Below are positions 1 through 7,277 of a DNA stretch of 34,939 nt, in pieces; positions within the stretch are counted from its first letter, which is position 1; the number at the start of each line of letters is the position of its first letter. Both the position numbers and the translations under genes were made by a program. The notes beneath the pieces were generated by a model. That model had not been told where the DNA came from and made no database searches. It worked only from the letters and a program-made list of their open reading frames with translations. This stretch comes from Myxococcota bacterium (GTDB lineage: Bacteria > Myxococcota_A > Polyangia > Polyangiales > Houyiibacteriaceae). The stretch lies in contig JANQQS010000210.1 of the NCBI GenBank assembly GCA_028284955.1, positions 1-34,939 on the forward strand, given 5' to 3'.

Positions 1-51
1 GCATGCTCCAGCGCCAGAAACTTCGATGCCAAAGGTTTCGATGGATGAACA

Positions 52-123
52 GTCATATTGGGTTCCTTTGATTTGGGGTTCACACCCCGCTGAGAACCCC
101 AAATCAAAGGAACCCAATATGAC
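52..123. repeat. Perfect 30-bp inverted repeat with 12-nt loop
   Basis: Arms 52-81 and 94-123 are exact reverse complements, separated by a 12-nt spacer at 82-93. The arms contain the core GGTTCCTTTGATTTGGGG and its complement. There is no T-tract on either side, so a simple intrinsic terminator is not evident. A perfect 30-bp stem is far longer than typical terminators. It could be a mobile-element end, a REP-like element or a strong transcript-end structure. What it does is unknown. Confidence 0.9.
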
Positions 124-292
124 CCGCAGCCCCCGGACCCGAAACACCGCCAGCCACCCCCGCGACAAAGCTCCTCCCACCCCCAAACCCGCCGCCCCTC
201 CAGATCCTGACCCTGACCCCGATGCTGATCCGCTGATCCTGATCCTCATCCCGTTCCCGCTGCGAGCGAGAGGCTCACGATCAACGCAAGCA

Positions 293-314
293 GGCACTGC
301 TCTAGAGCAGTGCC
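293..314. repeat. 22-bp perfect palindrome
   Basis: GGCACTGCTCTAGAGCAGTGCC reads identically on both strands, with no central loop. It sits in the gene-free region upstream of the peptidase. A palindrome without a loop fits a dimeric protein-binding site or a cruciform better than an RNA hairpin. No function is assigned. Confidence 0.85.
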
Positions 315-339
315 CCTTTGGCCTGATTGCGGCTGCCCC

Positions 340-365
340 TGCCTATCTACACTGCCTATCTACAC
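340..365. repeat. Tandem 13-bp repeat (two copies)
   Basis: TGCCTATCTACAC occurs at 340-352 and is repeated exactly at 353-365. It lies just before a GGGTCC-TTC-GGACCC hairpin at 369-383. No coding frame here is convincing. Confidence 0.8.
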
Positions 366-519
366 TGGGGGTCCTTCGGACCCGTACTGCGTCGAGTGCA
401 GCTCCACGGACTTCGTCCGCCCCGCCTTGCACAGCTCCAGTCGCAACAACCTCCTCGCTCCCTCCCTGCGAAAGCCTCGGAGTCTTCCTCAGTCGTTCGC
501 TGTCCAGTAGGGGGTGGGG

Positions 520-543
520 CCCCATCGGATGTATTCGATGGGG
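520..543. repeat. Hairpin, 8-bp stem
   Basis: CCCCATCG (520-527) and CGATGGGG (536-543) are complementary around an 8-nt loop. The hairpin directly abuts the 20-bp palindrome at 544-563, giving two stacked dyads. Confidence 0.75.
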
Positions 544-563
544 CGGGGGCGATATCGCCCCCG
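544..563. repeat. 20-bp perfect palindrome
   Basis: CGGGGGCGATATCGCCCCCG is a perfect loopless palindrome directly after the 520-543 hairpin. It may be a binding site or part of a REP-like element. It is about 180 bp upstream of the peptidase start. Confidence 0.85.
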
Positions 564-744
564 GGAAAAGCAGCCGCTCGCAATCAGACTCAAAATTCGA
601 CTGCTCTATGGGATGCATCTGGACCTTTTAATGAACCAATCTGGTCGCTGCCACATAGGACGCTCCTTGACCTTCCATCTACCAACCTGATCATTGCCGC
701 GGTTGACGACTTCGGCACATTTTTTGCTTCGATGCTGCGGACAG

Positions 745-2685
745 ATGTCCGATTTCCCTCGATTCTCAATTCCGACCACTGCGGTGGTGCTGTCGCTGGT
801 GGGTTGCGCCGCGGTGAGTTCTAGCGACGGTTCAGAAGTGTCTAAAAGCAACGAGTGTCCTGGCGTACTGTGCTTCGCGCCTGAGCGGGTCGACTGGTCT
901 GGCTGGTCACCATGCGCTGTGGGAGATCCCAGCCAAGGCCTGTGTGGTTCCGTACAAGTCCCCCTGAATCACCTCGACCGGTCCGACTCCCGAGTCACCT
1001 CGCTCTACGTGCAAATCATCCCTGCCGCAGACCAAGCTCGACGTATCGGGCCGCTGTTCGCCAACCCTGGGGGGCCTGGAGTCGCGGCTGCGTCCAAAGA
1101 CTTCGCGACCAGAATTGCTCACGCTTCGAGTGCACCTGGCGAACGATTCGACGTGGTGACCTGGAACCCTAGAGGCACTGGGGATCCCGTCGCCAACCTC
1201 CCGGCGCTGGATTGCATCGACAACAAAGAATCTCCATGGAGGCTGCTCGATCAAAGCCCAGACAACGACTCCGAGCGCGACGAGCTGGATCAGGCAGCAG
1301 CTCATTTCGCTCAACGCTGCCTCGCCAATCCGCACTACGCGGACTTGTTGCCGTTCATGGGCTCGGACGTGGCTGCGTTCGACATGGAATACCTTCGTCG
1401 CGCAATGTTTCCCGGTGAGGCTGCAAACTACATAGGCTTTTCGTATGGGACGGAGATCGGGCAACAGTATCTGCACTTCTTCGGACAAGAAATTCGGTCC
1501 ATGATTCTCGACAGCGTCGCACCCGTCGACGAAGACTACCTAGAAGTCAGTCGTCGCCAAACCACGGAACAGAGCCGTGTACTCGCGGAGTTTTTTTCCT
1601 GGTGTGCTCGCCATCGGCCAGCCATCGGATCGGACCCAACGCCTGGAGAGCCGACCTGCACGTTCGCGTCTTATGCGAAATCGCCGAAAGAGATCGCCGA
1701 CGCGTTTTTGAAACTTGCCCAGCGGCTCGAACAGCCTGCGGCAAACGATCCGATACAAGTCATGAACGCTCGGACGGGCGTAACCTTCGGAAACTACGGC
1801 CTTGGTGATCTCCCAGAAGCGAGTTATTCGGGCACACTGTTTCAGAATGCATGGCCGACGTTCGCGGCGGCGCTAAGAGCCGCTGACGAGGGTGACCCTC
1901 AAACTGGAGAGCGATATGTGTATCGCCAAGCGGCGCAACTATATCCACGCCGTCAAAAAGAAAACCTGGGCATGCACTACAGTCGAGTGCTTCCTTTGGG
2001 GTTATCGGACCAGGCTGGACAGTATTTCGGCGACGACTTTGATGCTTGGCATCAGCACGTGACCATCTCCGATGTCGATCCGCACTTCGGAATCGTTTGT
2101 GCCAGCAGACGCAAGCGCACAGCCGCTGATCTTTGGAAGCTGTTCGACTCCGCAAAGGGACCAAACGGTTTCGGTTCTCGTGCCCTACAAGAACTAGTCT
2201 ACGGCCGGGAGCCGGATCCTTTTGTTGGCGATGGATTTCCTTTTGGTGAAGGCTTCACGCCCGGCGATCGCGTGGCTTCTTTCGACTTCGCGGCAGTCCA
2301 TGGGGCCATGGAGTATCTCACGTGTGCACTTGGTGACTGGCCGGCATCGCCCGAACCTAGACATCACGTCGAGTACAACGGCAACGCTCCGGTGCTGATG
2401 ATCAACAGCCGTATGGATTTCGCGACACCTCTGGTAGGAGCGCAGCTGGTCCATGACCGACTTGGACCCAAAGCCGCGCTGGTGATTCTGGAGGCCGTTG
2501 CCCACTCATTCACATTCCTCGGCAACCAGTGTTTGGATGAAATAGCGTCCACTTATCTCGCAGATCCCACAACGTTGACGAAAGACGGCGTGGACGGGAC
2601 AAACTGCCCCTGGGACAAACACACACACCCCGCAATAGACCCCTATTTCATACCTGGGACATCAGGACCGCCTAGGACGCAGTGA
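745..2685 (+). CDS. S33-type alpha/beta hydrolase lipoprotein (tripeptidyl aminopeptidase-like)
   Basis: This encodes a 646-residue probable exported serine peptidase of the SlpD/SlpE or tripeptidyl-aminopeptidase type (peptidase family S33). The ATG at 745 is chosen because it gives a compact signal peptide with a lipobox ending LVGC; an in-frame start at 694 would add 17 residues before it. The oxyanion-type NPGGPG motif is followed by the nucleophile in GFSYG (S233). The likely acid is D558 in NSRMDFATP and the likely base H587 in VAHSF. The region around D558-H587 matches the TAP-like C-terminal domain. Such enzymes trim short peptides from substrate N-termini; the substrate here is unknown. 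It is convergent with the next gene and only 7 bp from its stop. The ribosome-binding site is weak. Confidence 0.85.
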   Translation: MSDFPRFSIPTTAVVLSLVGCAAVSSSDGSEVSKSNECPGVLCFAPERVDWSGWSPCAVGDPSQGLCGSVQVPLNHLDRSDSRVTSLYVQIIPAADQARRIGPLFANPGGPGVAAASKDFATRIAHASSAPGERFDVVTWNPRGTGDPVANLPALDCIDNKESPWRLLDQSPDNDSERDELDQAAAHFAQRCLANPHYADLLPFMGSDVAAFDMEYLRRAMFPGEAANYIGFSYGTEIGQQYLHFFGQEIRSMILDSVAPVDEDYLEVSRRQTTEQSRVLAEFFSWCARHRPAIGSDPTPGEPTCTFASYAKSPKEIADAFLKLAQRLEQPAANDPIQVMNARTGVTFGNYGLGDLPEASYSGTLFQNAWPTFAAALRAADEGDPQTGERYVYRQAAQLYPRRQKENLGMHYSRVLPLGLSDQAGQYFGDDFDAWHQHVTISDVDPHFGIVCASRRKRTAADLWKLFDSAKGPNGFGSRALQELVYGREPDPFVGDGFPFGEGFTPGDRVASFDFAAVHGAMEYLTCALGDWPASPEPRHHVEYNGNAPVLMINSRMDFATPLVGAQLVHDRLGPKAALVILEAVAHSFTFLGNQCLDEIASTYLADPTTLTKDGVDGTNCPWDKHTHPAIDPYFIPGTSGPPRTQ

Positions 2686-2692
2686 CGCCGAG

Positions 2693-3895
2693 TCATGGTT
2701 TCGTTGCGGTGCTGCTGCGGAGGAAGCGATGGATGGTTTCGCGTGCATGCTCTTGTGCGCGATGCTCGGGAATCTCTTCCTTCGTGAGCCGGTCGGCAAA
2801 GGCGAAATGGAACTCGTAGAGTTTCTTCCCGTCCACGGACTCACGTAGGGCGAATAAGTCTCGTTCGTATATCGATCGCCAGGTCGCGCGTACCGCCGAC
2901 CAGTATGCGTCGGTGCGCTGCCAATAGGTTTCCGCTTTCCGTACGTCGAGATCGACGATACGGGTGTAGCGATTGAGGCCGACTTCGCGCGCAATATATG
3001 TCTGCTCGCCATCGTCGCCCAACGCGAGCTTGAGATTCTCTTGTGCGTGGGTCCACCCTAGCGGAGTGATGGTGTGTCGGTTGGTGCCGACGAGCACGTG
3101 GTAGTCGCTGCGGACACTAAACTCGCGGCGCGGCAACGGCCGCCACGTGGTTTCGCTTTCCCATTCCGAAAATGTTGGATGATGGACCCACCGGCCGAGA
3201 GCTTCATATCTCGGTGAATCGTCTACTTGATAGACGGCCTGCGACCATTGGCCGCGCACTTCACGCTTGGGACGTGTTCGGCGCCTCCACGTCGATCGCC
3301 CGGCGTATTCATGGACATCAGTATCTTCGTAGCGCCAATCTTGTCGCCAGTGCTTCATCACCACTGGACCGCGAATTTGGCCGCTTTCGGTCCGAAACGA
3401 CATCACCAGTGTATGTTGCAATGACACCTCAGCCGGCGTGTCGCGCAACACCGTGATGAGCTCTGTCGCCCAGGAACGATAGGGTCTGTCGAGTCGATAG
3501 CCAGGCGCGAATCCCACTACTTCGAGAAACTCAAAACTCACCTCGTAGGTTCCGGCCATCGCCAGAATCGCACGACGATCGCGTTCTTGTTGGCTCAGGC
3601 CGGCTTCCTGCAGGCGACGCCACTGCTCAGACGGTTCGCCGCTACGTCGGACCGGCGCCCCCCGCGTAGTGCCCCCTCGAGGCTTGAGCGTTTCGGACAT
3701 ACCCGCGAGTCGCCAACGAGAAAAAACGTACGGCGCTGGTGAATTCGACTCGTCATCGGTCGTCTCGCGAACGGTCGATCGGCCGCCGGTCGATGGAGTG
3801 ATGGTCGCTTGGGCGCGGGGTGACACCGCCGGACCACAAGCCATCCCCGACATTGCAAACGAGCTGGCAAAAGATAGAGCGATTACGATACGCAT
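2693..3895 (-). CDS. DUF6607-like secreted protein
   Basis: This encodes a 400-residue protein with a hydrophobic N-terminal signal sequence containing Cys in ...SGMACG, a weak lipobox, so it is exported and perhaps lipid-anchored. The body is rich in Trp, Arg and Tyr, with recognisable blocks TYEVSFEFLE, SLQHTLVM and KHWRQDWRYE. These fit my recollection of the DUF6607 family, whose function is unknown. The ATG at 3895 is preferred over an adjacent in-frame GTG at 3898. The first 80 residues after the signal are low-complexity (Ser, Thr, Arg, Pro). It is convergent with the upstream peptidase. The family call is from memory of conserved blocks and needs a profile search. Confidence 0.65.
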   Translation of the reverse strand: MRIVIALSFASSFAMSGMACGPAVSPRAQATITPSTGGRSTVRETTDDESNSPAPYVFSRWRLAGMSETLKPRGGTTRGAPVRRSGEPSEQWRRLQEAGLSQQERDRRAILAMAGTYEVSFEFLEVVGFAPGYRLDRPYRSWATELITVLRDTPAEVSLQHTLVMSFRTESGQIRGPVVMKHWRQDWRYEDTDVHEYAGRSTWRRRTRPKREVRGQWSQAVYQVDDSPRYEALGRWVHHPTFSEWESETTWRPLPRREFSVRSDYHVLVGTNRHTITPLGWTHAQENLKLALGDDGEQTYIAREVGLNRYTRIVDLDVRKAETYWQRTDAYWSAVRATWRSIYERDLFALRESVDGKKLYEFHFAFADRLTKEEIPEHRAQEHARETIHRFLRSSTATKP

Positions 3896-3970
3896 CACCA
3901 GATGCTAGCCGAGAACGACGAGACCGACGACGCATGTCCGAGCGGACAAAAAAGCGCCCCCCCGTTGACC

Positions 3971-4004
3971 CGTCACAACTCATGATTACTTCTGAGTTGT
4001 GACG
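3971..4004. promoter_or_regulatory. 12-bp inverted repeat upstream of the Hsp20 pair
   Basis: CGTCACAACTCA (3971-3982) is repeated inverted at 3993-4004 around a 10-nt spacer. It is the only strong dyad in the 318-bp divergent gap between the DUF6607-like gene and the first Hsp20 gene. It may be an operator for either gene. It does not match the CIRCE consensus, and I see no convincing sigma-32 promoter. The rest of the gap holds nothing recognisable. Confidence 0.5.
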
Positions 4005-4213
4005 TCAAGGACTTGAATAACTCGACCCACGCTGCGGCCACCGCTGCGCATCTTTGACCCGGTGTACTGTTTTGACTCAGCGCTCTGCAGGACCCGTCGC
4101 AAAACCTATCGCCGAAGCAGCGCAAATCGCCTTCGGCTTGCCCGTGAGACAGAAGCTGCGACTTCTGGCCATGTGCGTACGAGAATTCATCAACCAAGAA
4201 AGGAACTTGAATC

Positions 4214-4699
4214 ATGTTGACACGATGGAATGATTTTGGACTGATAAATTTTCACTATTCGCGCTCATCGTTCGACGCACTCAGGCAAGAAATAGACCGA
4301 TTGTTTTCCGGATTTGAGCGCGAATCAGGAAATGACCCGAGTTTCGACCCAGACCGAGGCGCCCTCGGAAACCGCACCTGGCCAAGGATTCACGTGCGCG
4401 ATACAGGCAAGGAACTGAAGGTACACGCGGAAGTCCCTGGACTATCGGAAAAAGACCTAGATATTACAGTAGAGCAGACCTCGCTCACGCTTCGTGGAGA
4501 ACGAGCCACCGAGGCCCCTGAGGGATACTCCGTGCATCGCACCGAACGCCGAGCATTGAAGTTTGCGCGAAGCTTCACGCTGCCTTCCCGCATCGATACC
4601 AAGCGAGCCACCGCCACTCTGAAAAACGGTGTTCTGGAACTTGTGCTCCCTAAAGTCGCCGAAGCTCAACCCCGACAAATTCAAATCAAAGCATCCTAG
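4214..4699 (+). CDS. Small heat shock protein, Hsp20 family
   Basis: This encodes a 161-residue ATP-independent holdase chaperone that binds unfolding proteins in the cytoplasm. The alpha-crystallin domain runs from about residue 55 to 150, with the signature GVLELVLPK near its end. It is followed by an I-x-I motif (IQI) in the C-terminal tail, used for oligomer assembly. An AAGAAAGGAA ribosome-binding site precedes the ATG. The Hsp20 gene downstream follows after 51 bp on the same strand, so the two are probably co-transcribed. The first 20 codons are noticeably AT-rich compared with the neighbouring genes. Confidence 0.93.
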   Translation: MLTRWNDFGLINFHYSRSSFDALRQEIDRLFSGFERESGNDPSFDPDRGALGNRTWPRIHVRDTGKELKVHAEVPGLSEKDLDITVEQTSLTLRGERATEAPEGYSVHRTERRALKFARSFTLPSRIDTKRATATLKNGVLELVLPKVAEAQPRQIQIKAS

Positions 4700-4750
4700 T
4701 ATATTGACCCAGAAAGAATGCGTTCACTCAAATTGCAAAAGGAGAGAATC

Positions 4751-5119
4751 ATGAGTGTACATACTGAATTGGCACACCCGTCGAATCTAACCGAGAAACA
4801 AAACTCTTTCACCGTCCCCGCGCCGGTCGATATCTACGAAAACAAAGATGAAATTCTCATGATTGCAGACTTTCCTGGAGTCGCTACTGAGGATCTGAAC
4901 ATTCGATTGGACGGCGCGGAGCTTCATATTCTCGGCTCACCGTCAGCGACCTACGAAGACGCGCCGCCACTCACCTTCTCACGTACGTTTCGCGTACCCA
5001 ACACGGTGGACCCATCGAGCGTCACCGCCGAGCTCTCACATGGCGTGCTGCGCGTACACCTCACCAAAGCCGAAGCTGCAAAACCCCGTCGCATCACGGT
5101 GCACTCCTCAACCGAATAA
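4751..5119 (+). CDS. Small heat shock protein, Hsp20 family (second copy)
   Basis: This encodes a 122-residue Hsp20 chaperone. The ATG at 4751 is chosen because AAAAGGAGAG lies directly upstream; an in-frame ATG at 4718 lacks this. The alpha-crystallin domain covers about residues 22-112, with a GVLRVHL signature and a C-terminal I-x-V (ITV). Its N-terminal arm is shorter than that of the upstream paralogue, and the two are clearly divergent. Tandem Hsp20 pairs commonly form mixed oligomers, which is only a possibility here. It is convergent with the histidine kinase gene. Confidence 0.93.
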   Translation: MSVHTELAHPSNLTEKQNSFTVPAPVDIYENKDEILMIADFPGVATEDLNIRLDGAELHILGSPSATYEDAPPLTFSRTFRVPNTVDPSSVTAELSHGVLRVHLTKAEAAKPRRITVHSSTE

Positions 5120-5211
5120 TCGACCGACAACCAAACAATCGACCGTTCGGCTGCTGTTCTCAACGCCACGCAACGTACCATGCGAGGTGACCACACCGAT
5201 TGGCGCTTCGT

Positions 5212-6657
5212 TCATGGTCTCATCGAAAGGCGTTCCTGATAAGGGTCAAGAGCCACAAAAAAAGTCGCTCCTTCGCCGCGCTGTCCGTGCGCCCACACCC
5301 TTCCTCGACATTGCTCGGCGATGCGTTGAACCACGGCGAGACCGATGCCCGTCCCATCGTACTCGCTGCGCGAATGGAGGCGTTTGAATGGCGCGAAGAT
5401 TCGCTCGGCGTGCTCCGCGTCAAATCCCACGCCTCGATCTTCCACGCGTACGACCCACTGGTCGCCGCGACGCTCCGCGCCCACCCGGATATCCGCGGGG
5501 GCGTCGCCACAAAACTTGATCGCGTTACTCACCAGATTTTGAAATAGCTGAGTGAGCCGGACATGGTCGCCGGCTACGTGGGGGAGACTCGAGGCCACAG
5601 CGATCGACGCCCCGTTGTCCTCAATTTGTGCGGCCAGGTTGGCGCACACATCATGAAGCACTTCCTTAAGATCGACTGAAGTAAGGGTAAGTGGTTGGCC
5701 GGCGCGAGTGTAGTGCAGAAGGTCCGTAATCAAGTTTTGCAAACGGACGGCAGCCTGGTCGATGTGGTTCCAAAACTGCGCCGTCTGTTCGTCGAACTCA
5801 ACTTGCGATTCGTTGATCAAACCGACAAAAGCGCGAATCGTGCGTACCGGCTCATGCAAATCGTGTGAAGTCATGTACGCAAACTGCTCGAGCTCGCGTG
5901 TACGCCGCGCTCGATCATCGTCGGTGATGTCTCGGAACACGCCGAATATGCCGACAACCTGGTCGGTCTGCTCATCGATTTCCGGCTTTCCGATGCTCTG
6001 CACGTGCCGAACTTCCCCATCCGGTCGCAAGATGCGCAGCTCGAACTCGAAGGTAGCTCGGCGGTCGATGGCGTTTTGAACGTAGTCCGACACTCGCTGC
6101 CGGTCCTCGGGGTGATACGCGTTGATCCCGTCTTGAAGGGTGGGCGTATAGGTATCGGGGCTTCGGCCATGAATCCGAAACACTTCCGGAGACCAAAAAA
6201 CCGTTTCGCGCACGAGATCGACGCGCCAGTGGCCAGTCCGTCCGACCTCTTCGCCGAGCCGCAGAAGTTCCAAGGTGCGCTGTCGCTCCGTCTGTTCGTG
6301 CGCCCGCACCGTGATATCGCGCGCTACGAAATAAACCGCGTTGTGCAAACCAAAGCGCGCGTTCCACTCAAGCCATCGCCAGCTTCCGTCTTTACACTGG
6401 TAGCGATTCACAAACAGCGTAGCTTCGCGACCCTGGTTCAGAAGAGAGGCCGCTTCGATGGTCGACTGCACGTCTTCGGGGTGGACGAAGTCGATGTACG
6501 GCCGCGCGCAAAGTTCGTCGGGGGTCCACCCCAGAGTTTTTTGCCAGTGCGCGTTAAGCCAGGTGAAATACCCTTCTCGGGAAGCCGTTCCGATCATGTC
6601 GGGCGACTGCTGAAGGAGCAGTTCAGGCTGCGCCGGTTCTTCGCACTTTCCGTGCAT
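5212..6657 (-). CDS. Cytoplasmic PAS-PAS sensor histidine kinase
   Basis: This encodes about 481 residues from the ATG at 6657; an upstream in-frame TTG at 6774 would add 39 residues. Two PAS domains occupy roughly residues 10-120 and 130-250, each of the PAS_3 type (KDGSWRWLEW, RPDGEVRHV, FRDIT). The HisKA dimerisation helix carries the phospho-acceptor His in MTSHDLHEP (H265). The ATPase domain has the N box (NLVSNAIKF), the G1 box (DRGVG) and the G2 box (GTGIGLA), so the kinase looks intact. No transmembrane segments are visible, suggesting it senses a cytoplasmic or diffusible signal. The architecture resembles phytochrome-like or bacteriophytochrome-type kinases without the GAF domain. 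No response regulator lies nearby, so it is an orphan kinase. Neither start has a good ribosome-binding site. Confidence 0.88.
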   Translation of the reverse strand: MHGKCEEPAQPELLLQQSPDMIGTASREGYFTWLNAHWQKTLGWTPDELCARPYIDFVHPEDVQSTIEAASLLNQGREATLFVNRYQCKDGSWRWLEWNARFGLHNAVYFVARDITVRAHEQTERQRTLELLRLGEEVGRTGHWRVDLVRETVFWSPEVFRIHGRSPDTYTPTLQDGINAYHPEDRQRVSDYVQNAIDRRATFEFELRILRPDGEVRHVQSIGKPEIDEQTDQVVGIFGVFRDITDDDRARRTRELEQFAYMTSHDLHEPVRTIRAFVGLINESQVEFDEQTAQFWNHIDQAAVRLQNLITDLLHYTRAGQPLTLTSVDLKEVLHDVCANLAAQIEDNGASIAVASSLPHVAGDHVRLTQLFQNLVSNAIKFCGDAPADIRVGAERRGDQWVVRVEDRGVGFDAEHAERIFAPFKRLHSRSEYDGTGIGLAVVQRIAEQCRGRVWAHGQRGEGATFFVALDPYQERLSMRP

Positions 6658-6900
6658 TCCGAGCTGATGGTACAAAATCGTCCGGGGAGGTTCCAGCTTC
6701 CAATCACCCTGAGACGTCGCCAACGGGATTTCTGTAGCGTAGTTCTTGCCGCAACCTTCCGTGCGCGAGGGCAACGCGACTACGCCACGGTCGCCGCTCA
6801 GAGTTCGCGTCGCGATCGATTTGATCGTCGAGACTCATTTTTTTTCTTCAAGAGAACCTTCTTTTGTTTCGCGACGTTGCACGTGAAACCGGCGACATAT

Positions 6901-6917
6901 GTGCCATGTTATGGCAC
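6901..6917. promoter_or_regulatory. GTGCCAT-n3-ATGGCAC dyad in a divergent intergenic region
   Basis: A 7-bp perfect inverted repeat with a 3-nt spacer lies between the histidine kinase gene and the small protein gene at 6972. It is 55 bp upstream of the small gene's start. The location fits an operator for the divergent pair. A TTGACA overlaps the 6972 start and so cannot be its own -35 box. The role is inferred only from symmetry and position. Confidence 0.4.
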
Positions 6918-6971
6918 TACATGGCTCGTCACGAATTGTCATGAGGTGCGGTTGGTGGTAAAGAACTTGAC

Positions 6972-7226
6972 ATGAGGATCAGCAACAGTTTTTCCGAAGG
7001 CGAGATTCAGGTGATGGAGTTCATCCTGCAGACGCTTCTGCGCGGTGGCACACCGAGCCTCGCAACCCGCAACAAAGACTTCGCGTCGCTCTACCGAAAA
7101 GTCATGACCATGAAGCGCAGGGTTCAGGACAAGAAGGATGAGTCTCGCGAGACGTCGTCGGCCGGAAGCGTCGCCGCAAGCTCGGAAGCGCTTTCGTCAG
7201 ACATCCCCCAGCGCAAAGCTGGCTAG
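6972..7226 (+). CDS. Small conserved-looking protein of unknown function
   Basis: This encodes an 84-residue protein that I do not recognise. Residues 1-50 look folded: an amphipathic helix (GEIQVMEFILQTLLRGG), then NKDFASLYRKVMTMKRR, a basic helix. The tail from about residue 52 is disordered (Lys, Glu, Ser, Ala). No signal peptide or membrane segment is seen. It stands alone between two divergent or convergent neighbours. The absence of a clear ribosome-binding site lowers confidence. The helix pattern resembles small regulatory or adaptor proteins, but no function is assigned. Confidence 0.55.
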   Translation: MRISNSFSEGEIQVMEFILQTLLRGGTPSLATRNKDFASLYRKVMTMKRRVQDKKDESRETSSAGSVAASSEALSSDIPQRKAG

Positions 7227-7277
7227 CACCGACCGAATCCCGGGGAGCGACCCACACGCTGTCTTGCCACGCTACGG

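Larger units (their letters stand above)
124..744. other. Non-coding palindrome-rich stretch
   Basis: I see no convincing gene here. The open frames are proline, serine and arginine rich and conflict with one another. The stretch holds a GATCCT-like low-complexity run (about 200-250), a 22-bp palindrome, a tandem 13-mer, a short GGGTCC/GGACCC hairpin at 369-383, and two adjacent palindromes at 520-563. The rest, up to the peptidase start, shows nothing recognisable. The density of dyads suggests a dispersed intergenic repeat or a degenerated element, which is inference. Confidence 0.5.

Noticed and set aside
26-631. 201-aa Pro/Ser/Arg-rich open frame
   Set aside because: It crosses the perfect inverted repeat and several palindromes, has low-complexity composition and no ribosome-binding site. 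Overlapping frames look equally plausible.
3971-4004. CIRCE heat-shock element
   Set aside because: The arms (CGTCACAACTCA) do not match TTAGCACTC, and the spacer is 10 nt rather than 9.
6004-6975. 323-aa open frame on the plus strand
   Set aside because: It is antisense to the histidine kinase gene, with Arg/Phe-rich composition and no domain. The kinase motifs on the other strand are complete.
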